This document shows positions 1-7,988 of a stretch of DNA of 64,000 nucleotides, piece by piece. This DNA is from Variovorax boronicumulans (GTDB lineage Bacteria; Pseudomonadota; Gammaproteobacteria; Burkholderiales; Burkholderiaceae_C): contig NZ_JAAAFX010000009.1 in NCBI RefSeq assembly GCF_019352895.1, positions 1,105,978-1,169,977 on the forward strand, in the 5' to 3' direction. Position 1 is the first letter of the stretch. Each line of letters starts with the position of its first letter. The translations under genes were made by a program, and so were the position numbers. A model generated the notes under the pieces. It saw nothing but the letters and a program-made list of their open reading frames with translations, was not told the DNA's origin and searched no databases.

Positions 1-348
1 GGCCTTGTCGAATTCCTTGGTGCCGACGAAGTCGACGTCGGCCACGGTCGGCCGCTCCTCCACGATCACCACCAGCACGTTGCCGCTGACGTCGAGGCGC
101 ACGTCCTTGAACAGACCCAGTTCGAACAGCGCACGGATCGTGGCCGAGCCGCGTTCGTCGCTGTAGGTGTCGCCCACGCGCAGCGGCATCGACGCGAAGA
201 TGGTCCCCGGCTCGACGCGCTGCAGACCCTCCACGCGGATGTCGCGCACCGTGAAGGGCTCGACGGCCCAGGCCGCCGTGGCGGCGAGCGTGCTGACGAT
301 GACCGCGGCCACGCTACGCAGACGGAAGCGACTGAATGATTTGTTCAT
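1..348 (-). CDS. bamA: Outer membrane assembly factor BamA, N-terminal part (gene runs off the window)
   Basis: The first 116 codons of BamA, the outer-membrane Omp85 protein that folds beta-barrel proteins. The protein starts MNKSFSRFRL and has a signal peptide with a likely cleavage after AAWA near residue 28. The first POTRA domain follows (FTVRDIRVEGLQRVEPGTIF), then the start of the second (VADVDFVGTKEFD). The C-terminal POTRA domains and barrel lie outside the window. It is the last gene seen in the minus-strand series and begins 38 bp after rseP. That order, rseP then bamA, is usual in proteobacteria. The ATG was chosen because the signal peptide begins right after it. Confidence 0.93.
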   Translation of the reverse strand, partial: MNKSFSRFRLRSVAAVIVSTLAATAAWAVEPFTVRDIRVEGLQRVEPGTIFASMPLRVGDTYSDERGSATIRALFELGLFKDVRLDVSGNVLVVIVEERPTVADVDFVGTKEFDKA

Positions 349-386
349 GTATGAATTGGACGGCGCACGAAGGGCCGGCAAGAGTG

Positions 387-1766
387 TTAACCAAAGAGCC
401 CGAAGAGTCGGTTGACGTCGTTGAACAATGCGATGGACATCATCACCAGCAGCAGCGCGACGCCACCACGCTGAAACCGTTCCATCCATGCATCGGAGAC
501 GCTTTTGCCGGTCAGGCCCTCCCAAAGATAATACATCAGGTGCCCTCCATCGAGGACCGGCAGCGGCATCAGATTGAGCACCCCCAGGCTCACGCTGATC
601 AGCGCAAGAAACACCAGGTACTGGGTGAAGCCGAGGCTCGCGGATTTGCCTGCGTAGTCGGCGATGGTGAGCGGGCCGCTGAGATTCTTGAGCGAGGCCT
701 CGCCGATCAGCATCTTGCCCATCATGCGAACCGTGAGTGCCGAGACCTCCCAGGTCCGCACCACGCCGCGCCAGACACCGTCGACCGGCCCCTGCCGCAC
801 CGTGAGCATGGCCGGTGGCGCACCGACGTAGGCCGCAATGCGACCGACCTTGGCCGGCCCCTCGTCGCGCACCTCGGGTGTGACGTCGAGCGTGATGTCG
901 CGGCCGCCGCGCACCAGCTGCCAGGTCTGCGTGCGCGCCGAGCCGCCGTCGACCGAGGCCCGGATCAGTTCGCGCAGCTGCTGTCCGTCGACCACTGCGG
1001 TGGGGCCGACAGCGCGCACCAGGTCGCCCTGCTGCAGGCCTGCGCGCGCGCCGGCACCGCCGGGCACCAGTTCGCCGATTTCGGGCCGGGTCAGCGGAGA
1101 GATCACGCCGATCTTGCGGAACATCTGCGCATCGGCATCCTTGGCCTCGATGCGGCTGAGCGGCAGCACCAGGGTGCGTGCCGGCTGCGCGCCCTGCCCG
1201 CCGATCTCCAGCGTGAGGTCGCGGCCGTCGAGTGCGCCACGCGTCATGCGCCAGCGCAGGTCCTCGAAGGACTGGACGGGCTCCAGCGTGCCGTTGAAAC
1301 CGGCACGTGTGATCTGTTCTCCACCGCGCAGGCCGGCCTGCTCGGCCAGCGAAGCGGCGACCGGCCGGCCGAGCAGCGCGACCGGCTCCTGGACGCCGAT
1401 CCAGTTGACCAGCGTGTAGAGCACCGCCGCCAGCAGCAGGTTGGCGATCGGCCCGGCCGCGACGACGGCCACACGCGAGCGCAAGGGCTGCGTGTTGAAG
1501 GCCAGATGTCGCTCCTCGGGCGGCACGGGCGCCTCGCGCTCGTCGAGCATCTTGACGTAGCCCCCCAGCGGAAAGGCGCCGATGACGAACTCCGTGTCCT
1601 GCCCCGGCTTCTGGCGCCTGGGCTTCCAGCGGTAGAGCGCAGGACCGAAGCCGACCGAGAAGCGCAGGACCTTGACGCCACAGGCCACGGCCACGCGGTA
1701 GTGCCCGTACTCATGCACGGCAATCAGCACACCGAGCGCAACGATGAAGGCAACGACAGTGAGCAT
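387..1766 (-). CDS. rseP: RIP metalloprotease RseP (site-2 protease, M50 family)
   Basis: Inner-membrane zinc protease that cleaves anti-sigma factor RseA inside the membrane during the envelope stress response and also clears leftover signal peptides. The HExxH zinc site is HEYGH at residues 18-22 in the first membrane segment. Two PDZ regions fill the middle. The second zinc motif, PVLDGGH, lies near residue 405, followed by C-terminal membrane segments. The product is 459 aa, close to the roughly 450 aa usual in the family. The ATG at 1766 follows a GGGAG ribosome site; an in-frame TTG one codon upstream is less likely. It sits between dxr (36 bp upstream) and bamA. Confidence 0.95.
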   Translation of the reverse strand: MLTVVAFIVALGVLIAVHEYGHYRVAVACGVKVLRFSVGFGPALYRWKPRRQKPGQDTEFVIGAFPLGGYVKMLDEREAPVPPEERHLAFNTQPLRSRVAVVAAGPIANLLLAAVLYTLVNWIGVQEPVALLGRPVAASLAEQAGLRGGEQITRAGFNGTLEPVQSFEDLRWRMTRGALDGRDLTLEIGGQGAQPARTLVLPLSRIEAKDADAQMFRKIGVISPLTRPEIGELVPGGAGARAGLQQGDLVRAVGPTAVVDGQQLRELIRASVDGGSARTQTWQLVRGGRDITLDVTPEVRDEGPAKVGRIAAYVGAPPAMLTVRQGPVDGVWRGVVRTWEVSALTVRMMGKMLIGEASLKNLSGPLTIADYAGKSASLGFTQYLVFLALISVSLGVLNLMPLPVLDGGHLMYYLWEGLTGKSVSDAWMERFQRGGVALLLVMMSIALFNDVNRLFGLFG

Positions 1767-1802
1767 CAAGGAACTCCCTGAGGGGATGGCAAGAAAGAAG
1801 CG

Positions 1803-2984
1803 TCAGCCGGCGAAGCGACGCACCGCTGCCTGGGCCACCGAACGCGCCTCGGCATCGAGCGCGAGCAAATCGTCCAGCGACGCGGGCTTCGAGGGCGGCA
1901 AGGCCGCCAAAGTTTCCGTGTTGACCGCATGAATGCGATCGAAACGCAGGCGGCGGTCGAGAAAGGCTTCGACGGCGATCTCGTTCGCAGCGTTCAGCAC
2001 GGCGGTGGTGCCAGGCACCCCGCGCAGCGCATGCCAGGCCAGCGCCAGGCCGGGGAACAGCGCCGCATCCGGCACTTCGAAGGTCATGGCCGCCATCTGC
2101 CGGAAGTCCAGGCGCGCGGCACCGCTCTCGATGCGCTCCGGCCACGACAGGCCGACCGCGATCGGCACCCGCATGTCCGGCGTGCCGAGCTGCGCGATCA
2201 CCGAGCCGTCGATGAACTGCACCATCGAATGGATCACGCTCTGCGGATGGATCACCACCTCGATCTGTTCCGGCGTCACGTCGAACAGATAGCGCGCCTC
2301 GATCACCTCGAGCGCCTTGTTCATCATGGTGGCCGAATCGACCGAGATCTTGCGCCCCATGCTCCAGTTGGGATGGGCGCAGGCCTGCTCGGGCGTGACG
2401 TCCTGCAGCGTGCCGGCGGTCCGCGTGCGGAACGGGCCGCCCGAGGCCGTGAGGATGATCTTCTCCACACGTGCGGCCCAGGTGGCCGGGTCTTCGGGCA
2501 GCGACTGGAAGATGGCCGAATGCTCGCTGTCCACCGGCAGCAGCGTGGCGCCGCCCTCGCGCACCGCGCGCATGAACAGCTCGCCGCCGACCACCAGCGC
2601 CTCCTTGTTGGCCAGCATCAGGCGCTTGCCGGCCCGCGCCGCCGCCAGGCAGGGCCCCAGACCCGCGGCACCCACGATGGCGGCCATGACGCCGTCGACC
2701 TCGTCGTGCGACGCAATGGTCTCCAGGGCGTCGGCGCCCATCAGCACTTCCGTCTTCAGGTCGCTGGCCCGCAGGCGATCGGCCAGCTGGCGCGCATGCG
2801 GCAGGCTGGCCATGACCGCAAAGCGTGGCTGGAAGCGTGCGCACTGCGCGAGCATCTCGTCGACCTTGGTGGCGGCCGACAAGGCAAACACCTCGAAGCG
2901 CTCGGGATGCCGTGCCATCACGTCCAAGGTGCTCATGCCGACCGACCCGGTCGATCCCAATACCGTGACGCGCTGTCGTTTCAT
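1803..2984 (-). CDS. dxr: 1-deoxy-D-xylulose 5-phosphate reductoisomerase
   Basis: Cytosolic enzyme of the MEP isoprenoid pathway. It converts 1-deoxy-D-xylulose 5-phosphate to 2-C-methyl-D-erythritol 4-phosphate using NADPH. The 393-aa product begins MKRQRVTVLGSTGSVG, with the NADPH-binding GSTGSVG at residues 10-16. Further conserved pieces are ANKEALV, the metal-binding VDSEHSA and the flexible-loop ASGGPFR. Its ATG overlaps the cdsA stop in the sequence TGATG, so translation is probably coupled to cdsA. The later pathway genes ispD and ispF are also in this window but lie 24 kb away as a separate pair. Confidence 0.97.
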   Translation of the reverse strand: MKRQRVTVLGSTGSVGMSTLDVMARHPERFEVFALSAATKVDEMLAQCARFQPRFAVMASLPHARQLADRLRASDLKTEVLMGADALETIASHDEVDGVMAAIVGAAGLGPCLAAARAGKRLMLANKEALVVGGELFMRAVREGGATLLPVDSEHSAIFQSLPEDPATWAARVEKIILTASGGPFRTRTAGTLQDVTPEQACAHPNWSMGRKISVDSATMMNKALEVIEARYLFDVTPEQIEVVIHPQSVIHSMVQFIDGSVIAQLGTPDMRVPIAVGLSWPERIESGAARLDFRQMAAMTFEVPDAALFPGLALAWHALRGVPGTTAVLNAANEIAVEAFLDRRLRFDRIHAVNTETLAALPPSKPASLDDLLALDAEARSVAQAAVRRFAG

Positions 2985-3835
2985 CAAGATCCCAGGGAAG
3001 CCAGCATCATGGCGATGGGCAAGGTCGGCAGAAGAGCGTCGATGCGGTCGAGCACGCCACCGTGGCCGGGCAGCAGGTTGCTGCTGTCCTTGGCGCCGGC
3101 GCTGCGCTTCACCAGCGACTCGACCAGATCCCCCACCACGCTCATCGCGGCCAGGAAGACCACGCCCAGCAGCAGCAGCCAGACGCCGCGATCCGCGAGG
3201 CGGGTGTACAGGCTGGCCACCGCGGGATGCGTCGAGGCATCGGCCCAGACCCAGGCGAGGGCCAGCACCAGCACGCCGATCATGCCGCCCCAGACACCTT
3301 CCCAGCTCTTGCCGGGACTGATCGACGGTGCCAGCTTGTTGCGGGTGAAACGCAGGCCGAAGGCACGACCCGCGAAATAGGCAAAGATGTCCGCCACCCA
3401 GACCAACACCAGCAGCGACAGCAGGAAATTGATGCCCCAGAGGCGCGCCTGGACGGCCGCGAGCCAGGCCACCCACAGGGCGAGCAGGCCACCGAGCAGG
3501 CGGACGGCGCGCGGAATGCGCGGCCAGCCCGGCACGGCGCCGTACAGCAGTGCCGCACTGCCCAGCACCCAGGCCGCACTCGCGGCCAGCCAGACGCCCA
3601 GCAGCCGCTGCTCCAGCAGCCCGAGCCACCAGGACAGCCCGCACAGCAGGACCATCTCGACGCCCAGGAAGATCGCCGTGCGCGGGCCGTAGCCATTGAG
3701 ACGGCCCCACTCCCACGCCGCCGCGCCGATCATCACCAGCATCACGCAGGCGAAGGGCACGTGCGACGGGTAGAACATGGCCGGCAACAGGATCGCCAGC
3801 AGGACCAGGGCCGTGAGGATGCGCTGCTTGAGCAT
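2984..3835 (-). CDS. cdsA: Phosphatidate cytidylyltransferase (CDP-diglyceride synthase)
   Basis: Integral membrane enzyme that makes CDP-diacylglycerol from phosphatidate and CTP, the branch point of phospholipid synthesis. The 283-aa product has many membrane segments starting at residue 8. Near the C-terminus it carries the CDS signature: SLVKR, then the KD of GAKDSSN, then LPGHGG. Both ends are coupled: its ATG overlaps the uppS stop (TGATG) and its own stop overlaps the dxr ATG in the same way. The length is typical. Confidence 0.96.
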   Translation of the reverse strand: MLKQRILTALVLLAILLPAMFYPSHVPFACVMLVMIGAAAWEWGRLNGYGPRTAIFLGVEMVLLCGLSWWLGLLEQRLLGVWLAASAAWVLGSAALLYGAVPGWPRIPRAVRLLGGLLALWVAWLAAVQARLWGINFLLSLLVLVWVADIFAYFAGRAFGLRFTRNKLAPSISPGKSWEGVWGGMIGVLVLALAWVWADASTHPAVASLYTRLADRGVWLLLLGVVFLAAMSVVGDLVESLVKRSAGAKDSSNLLPGHGGVLDRIDALLPTLPIAMMLASLGS

Positions 3836-4569
3836 CAGGCGGTCTGCCGCTCGTGCAGCCCCGCGTTCAGTTGCGCCGAGGTCTTGCCGAAACGACGTTC
3901 GCGCGTCTGGAAGGTCCCGATGGCCTCGTCGAGCGCAGCCTCGTCGAATTCCGGCCAGAGCTTGTCGCTGAAGAACAGCTCGGCATAGGCGCTCTGCCAG
4001 AGCAGGAAATTGGACAGGCGCTGCTCACCGCCGGTGCGGATGAAGAGGTCCGGGTCGGGCACATGGGCCAGTGCCATGGCGCGATCCAGGCTCGCCTCGG
4101 TCAGGGGTTCGCCGCGCAGCGCCAGTTGCGCCGCGGCACGTGCGATGTCCCAGCGGCCGCCGTAGTTGAAGCAGATGTTGAGCACCATCCGGGTGTTGAC
4201 TGCTGTCGAGGCCTCGGCCTGCAGCAGGCTCGCCACCATCTTCTCGGACAGGCCGCCGCGCTCGCCGATGAAATGCAGCTGCACGCCATCGTTGCGCAAT
4301 TTCGGGACCTCGCGCCCCAGCGCGCCGACCATCAACTCCATCAGGCCGGTCACCTCTTCCACCGGACGGTTCCAGTTCTCGGAGGAGAAGGCGAAGACGG
4401 TGAGCACGCCCACGCCACGGTCGACGCACGCCTTGACGCAACGCCGCAAGGACTCGACGCCTTGCTTGTGGCCTGCCACGCGCGGCAGGAAGCGTCGCGT
4501 CGCCCAACGGCCATTGCCGTCCATCACGATGGCAATGTGGTGCGGCACCCCGGTGGGCTGGCTGCTCAT
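3835..4569 (-). CDS. uppS: Undecaprenyl diphosphate synthase (cis-prenyltransferase)
   Basis: Makes the C55 undecaprenyl diphosphate carrier lipid for peptidoglycan and other envelope polymers from farnesyl and isopentenyl diphosphates. The 244-aa protein has MDGNGRWA at residues 16-23, including the catalytic Asp17. It has FAFSSENWNRP, then RTGGEQRLSNFLLWQ, where many homologues read RTSGEQR. The GERRFG-like end of the active site is RERRFG. It overlaps frr upstream and cdsA downstream by TGATG junctions. Together with dxr it links isoprenoid and envelope synthesis in one transcript. Confidence 0.97.
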   Translation of the reverse strand: MSSQPTGVPHHIAIVMDGNGRWATRRFLPRVAGHKQGVESLRRCVKACVDRGVGVLTVFAFSSENWNRPVEEVTGLMELMVGALGREVPKLRNDGVQLHFIGERGGLSEKMVASLLQAEASTAVNTRMVLNICFNYGGRWDIARAAAQLALRGEPLTEASLDRAMALAHVPDPDLFIRTGGEQRLSNFLLWQSAYAELFFSDKLWPEFDEAALDEAIGTFQTRERRFGKTSAQLNAGLHERQTA

Positions 4570-5129
4570 CAGACCGCCATGATCTCGGCTTCCTTCGCCG
4601 CGATCAGCCGATCGATCTCGGTGATGTGCCGATCGGTGACCTTCTGGATGTCGGCTTCGGCGCGCTTCTGGTCATCCTCGGAGGCCAGCTTGTCCTTGAC
4701 CAGCTTCTTGACCGCTTCGTTGGCGTCGCGACGCAGGTTGCGGGTGGCGATCTTGGCGCTCTCGCCCTCGTTGCGGACCAGCTTGGTCATTTCCTTGCGG
4801 CGCTCTTCGCTCATGGCGGGCAGCGGCACACGGATCAGGTCGCCCATGGAGGCCGGGTTCAGGCCCAGGTCGCTTTCGCGGATGGCCTTCTCGATCTTGG
4901 CGCCCATGCCCTTTTCCCAGGGCTGGACGCTGATCGTGCGCGAGTCGAGCACCGACACGTTGGCGACCTGGCTCAGCGGCACCGAAGAGCCGTAGTAGTC
5001 GACATGGATCGAGTCGAGCAGCGCCGAATTGGCACGGCCGGTGCGGATCTTGGTGAGGTTGTTCTGGAACGCAGCGATCGACTGGTTCATCTTCGCGTCG
5101 GTTGCGCTGCGAATGTCTGCAATGGTCAT
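4569..5129 (-). CDS. frr: Ribosome recycling factor
   Basis: Cytosolic factor that splits post-termination ribosomes together with EF-G. The 186-aa length matches the family (about 185 aa). Diagnostic segments are KIRTGRANSALLD near the start, VDYYGSSVPLSQVANV, and the charged helical stretch with LTEERRKE-like MSEERRKEMTKLV. It lies 12 bp after pyrH and overlaps uppS by one base (TGATG). The pyrH-frr pairing is widely conserved. Confidence 0.97.
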   Translation of the reverse strand: MTIADIRSATDAKMNQSIAAFQNNLTKIRTGRANSALLDSIHVDYYGSSVPLSQVANVSVLDSRTISVQPWEKGMGAKIEKAIRESDLGLNPASMGDLIRVPLPAMSEERRKEMTKLVRNEGESAKIATRNLRRDANEAVKKLVKDKLASEDDQKRAEADIQKVTDRHITEIDRLIAAKEAEIMAV

Positions 5130-5141
5130 TTCTTTGGCTCC

Positions 5142-5864
5142 TCAGGCGTGCACCAAGGTGCCTTCGTCCTCACCCATGACGACGCGCTTGAGCGCGCCGT
5201 TCTTGAAGATCGAGAACACCTTGATCGGCAGCTTCTGGTCGCGGCACAGCGCAAAGGCCGTGGCGTCCATGATGCCGAGATTCTTTCCGATGGCCTCGTC
5301 GAAGGTCAACGAGGCATAACGCGTCGCGTCGGGCACCAGTTTCGGGTCGGCGCTGTAGACGCCGTCGACCTTGGTGGCCTTGAGCACCAGCTCGGCGCCG
5401 ATTTCCGCACCGCGCAGCGCGGCGGCCGTGTCGGTGGTGAAGAAGGGGTTGCCGGTGCCGGCCGCGAAGATCACGACCTTGCCCTCTTCGAGGTACTGCA
5501 AGGCCTTGGGGCGGACATAGGGCTCGACCACCTGCTCGATGGCGATGGCCGACATCACGCGGGCGATCAGGCCCTGCTTGTCCATGGCGTCGGCCAGTGC
5601 CAACGCGTTCATGACGGTGGCCAGCATCCCCATGTAGTCGGCCGTGGCGCGGTCCATCCCGACCGAACCGCCGGCGACGCCGCGGAAGATGTTGCCGCCG
5701 CCGATCACGACCGCCACCTCGACCCCCATGTTCACCACTTCGGCGATCTCGCCGACCATGCGCACGATGGTCGCGCGGTTGATACCGAAGGCGTCGTCGC
5801 CCATGAGCGCCTCACCCGACAGCTTCAGCAAGATGCGCTTGTGGGCTGGATGGGCGTTGGACAT
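5142..5864 (-). CDS. pyrH: UMP kinase
   Basis: Hexameric kinase that phosphorylates UMP to UDP in pyrimidine synthesis; it belongs to the amino-acid kinase fold, not the P-loop NMP kinases. The 240-aa protein begins MSNAHPAHKRILLKLSGEAL, with the nucleotide-binding KLSGEAL. Further on are VIGGGNIFRG, MDRATADYMGM and the AAGTGNPFFTTDTAA loop. The ATG at 5864 has an AAAGGAAA ribosome site about 7 bases upstream; an in-frame TTG two codons earlier is not needed. It follows tsf after a 147-bp gap, in which no clear terminator is seen. Confidence 0.97.
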   Translation of the reverse strand: MSNAHPAHKRILLKLSGEALMGDDAFGINRATIVRMVGEIAEVVNMGVEVAVVIGGGNIFRGVAGGSVGMDRATADYMGMLATVMNALALADAMDKQGLIARVMSAIAIEQVVEPYVRPKALQYLEEGKVVIFAAGTGNPFFTTDTAAALRGAEIGAELVLKATKVDGVYSADPKLVPDATRYASLTFDEAIGKNLGIMDATAFALCRDQKLPIKVFSIFKNGALKRVVMGEDEGTLVHA

Positions 5865-6011
5865 GGGCAATTTCCTTTGGGTTGGCGGGGGCGAGTTTAA
5901 TCAGATCATGGAACACCGCGGAACCGGCCTGGCCGGCCCGCTGGTGTTGCCCTCGGTGAAGAGGGTTGGCGCGCGCGCGACATGGGTGCGCGCGGCCGGC
6001 AGTGCGCCAGC

Positions 6012-6935
6012 TTAGGCAGCAGCCTTGGCCGCAGCCACTTGTGCGGCGACTTCGGCAGCGAAGTCGTCGACCTTCTTCTCGATGCCTTCGCCCACGACGT
6101 AGAGCGTAAAGCCCTTGATCGAGGTGTTGACGGCCTTGAGCATGGCTTCGACGGTCTGCTTGTCGTTCTTCACGAAAGGCTGGTTGTGCAGCGAGACTTC
6201 CTTGAGGTACTTCTGCACGCCGCCTTCGATGCGCTTGGCGACGATGTCGGCCGGCTGGGCCTTCTTGCCCTCGGCCTCGGCCGTCTTGCGGTCTTCTTCC
6301 GCCTTGCCGGCAGCCACTGCGCGCTCTTTTTCGATCAGGTCGGCAGGCACGTCCGATGCCTGGATGGCGACCGGCTTCATGGCGGCGATGTGCATCGCCA
6401 CGTCCTTGGCGGCCGCGTCGTCACCGTCGAACTCGACCATCACGCCGATGCGGGTGCCGTGCAGGTACGAGGCCAGCTTGCCATTGCCGCCGAAACGCTT
6501 GAAGCGACGGAAGCTCATGTTCTCGCCGATCTTGCCGATCAGGCCCTTGCGCACGTCTTCGAGCGTGGGACCGAAGCCGTCTTGCTCATAGGCCAGCGCG
6601 CCCAGTGCCGCGAGGTCGGCCGGGTTGTTCTTGGCGACCAGCATCGCAGCGGCGTTGGCCAGTGCCAGGAAGCTGTCGTTCTTGGTGACGAAGTCGGTTT
6701 CGCAGTTGATTTCGATCATGCCGCCGGCTTCGCCGTCGACGAAGGCCGTGACCACGCCTTCGGCGGTGATGCGGCCCGATGCCTTGCCGGCCTTGTTGCC
6801 GAGCTTGATGCGCAGCAACTCTTCAGCCTTTTCCATGTTGCCTTCGGCTTCGGTCAAAGCCTTCTTGCATTCCATCATGGGCGCGTCGGTCTTTGCGCGC
6901 AGTTCGCCGACCATGCTTGCGGTGATAGCAGCCAT
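6012..6935 (-). CDS. tsf: Translation elongation factor Ts
   Basis: Nucleotide exchange factor that regenerates EF-Tu-GTP. The 307-aa protein starts MAAITASMVGELRAKTDAPM and shows the EF-Ts signatures TDAPMMECKKAL and, further on, GMIEINCETDFVTKN. It lies downstream of rpsB. An intrinsic terminator-like hairpin sits between the two genes, so only part of the rpsB transcription would reach tsf. The length is slightly above the E. coli protein and normal for Burkholderiales. Confidence 0.97.
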   Translation of the reverse strand: MAAITASMVGELRAKTDAPMMECKKALTEAEGNMEKAEELLRIKLGNKAGKASGRITAEGVVTAFVDGEAGGMIEINCETDFVTKNDSFLALANAAAMLVAKNNPADLAALGALAYEQDGFGPTLEDVRKGLIGKIGENMSFRRFKRFGGNGKLASYLHGTRIGVMVEFDGDDAAAKDVAMHIAAMKPVAIQASDVPADLIEKERAVAAGKAEEDRKTAEAEGKKAQPADIVAKRIEGGVQKYLKEVSLHNQPFVKNDKQTVEAMLKAVNTSIKGFTLYVVGEGIEKKVDDFAAEVAAQVAAAKAAA

Positions 6936-6966
6936 TCTTCGTACTCCGTATTCAAAAAATCAGATC

Positions 6967-6991
6967 AAAAAAAGGGGCCACAAAGCCCCTT
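6967..6991 (-). terminator. Rho-independent terminator/attenuator between rpsB and tsf
   Basis: Read on the minus strand, a stem AAGGGGC/GCCCCTT with a six-base loop is followed directly by seven T residues (plus-strand A run 6967-6973). It lies 24 bases after the rpsB stop and 32 bases before the tsf start. This placement suggests partial termination that sets the S2 to EF-Ts ratio, as is known for rpsB-tsf in other proteobacteria. Read-through efficiency cannot be judged from sequence. Confidence 0.8.
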
Positions 6992-7015
6992 CTTCAAGGC
7001 TCGCGCGGACCGCGC

Positions 7016-7771
7016 TCAGGCGGAAGCGCCTTCTTCGACTTCCACGAACTCGTCGCTGCCGCCTTCGGCCACGGCCTTGACGACGTCGTTGGCGGCGTTG
7101 TTGCGGCCTTCGAGGATCGCGTCGGCGATGCCGCGTGCGTACAGCGTGACGGCCTTCGACGAGTCGTCGTTGCCCGGGATCACGTAGTCGATGCCTTCAG
7201 GCGAGTGGTTGGAGTCCACGACGCCGATCAGCGGGATGCCCAGCTTCTTGGCTTCGGCCACGGCGATCTTGTGGAAGCCCACGTCGATCACGAAGATGGC
7301 GTCGGGCAGCGCGGTCATGTCCTGGATGCCGCCGATGTCCTTCTCGAGCTTGGCGATCTCACGCGAGAACGTCAGCTGTTCCTTCTTGCTCAGACTGTCG
7401 AGGCCGGCTTCCTGCTGAGCCTTCATGTCCTTCAGACGCTTGATCGAGGTCTTGACGGTCTTGAAGTTGGTCAGCATGCCGCCGAGCCAGCGGGTGTCGA
7501 CGTAGGGCACGCCAGCGCGCTGGGCTTCAGCGGCGACGATTTCACGGGCCTGGCGCTTGGTGCCGACCATCAGGATCGTGCCGCGGTTGGCCGTGAGCTG
7601 CTTCGCGTACTTGGCCGCGTCCTGGAACATCGGCAGCGACTTTTCCAGGTTGATGATGTGGATCTTGTTGCGATGGCCGAAGATGAACGGTGCCATCTTG
7701 GGGTTCCAGAAACGGGTTTGGTGACCGAAATGGACACCGGCTTCCAGCATTTCGCGCATGGTCGTCGACAT
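7016..7771 (-). CDS. rpsB: 30S ribosomal protein S2
   Basis: Small-subunit protein S2. The true start is MSTTMREMLEAGVHFGHQTR at 7771. The reading frame continues upstream without a stop, but that part has no homology to S2. The family signatures VHFGHQTRFWNPKM and the later PDAIFVIDVGFHKIAVAEAK region are present. At 251 aa it has the usual length, with an acidic tail (DEFVEVEEGASA). A TTGGAG ribosome site precedes the ATG. It heads the minus-strand series and is the first gene after the promoter near 7926. Confidence 0.97.
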   Translation of the reverse strand: MSTTMREMLEAGVHFGHQTRFWNPKMAPFIFGHRNKIHIINLEKSLPMFQDAAKYAKQLTANRGTILMVGTKRQAREIVAAEAQRAGVPYVDTRWLGGMLTNFKTVKTSIKRLKDMKAQQEAGLDSLSKKEQLTFSREIAKLEKDIGGIQDMTALPDAIFVIDVGFHKIAVAEAKKLGIPLIGVVDSNHSPEGIDYVIPGNDDSSKAVTLYARGIADAILEGRNNAANDVVKAVAEGGSDEFVEVEEGASA

Positions 7772-7925
7772 AGGAATAACTCCAAAGGTTGGGTCTAAAA
7801 TCCAGCCCGTTTTGCGGTCCCTGCAAGAGCTTCTCACGAGGGCACGCAACACCTTGATGGGCTGGTTTGCGAATATGTCCCGCCCCAGAGAAATACAGGG
7901 AAATCCCCAAGGGCGAAACCCAAAG

Positions 7926-7934
7926 AGTATAGCA
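7926..7934 (-). promoter_or_regulatory. Likely extended -10 element of the rpsB promoter
   Basis: On the minus strand the sequence TGC-TATACT gives an extended -10 box (TGnTATAAT type, 5 of 6 in the hexamer). No good -35 is seen at 17 bp, which fits an extended -10 promoter. Start of transcription would be near 7919, leaving a leader of about 148 nt before rpsB, long enough for S2 feedback control. I see no structure I can assign to that control. Confidence 0.5.
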
Positions 7935-7988
7935 CGCAGCCCTGCCCTCCTCCTCCCGACACCCGCCTCGAACACACACCGGAACACC

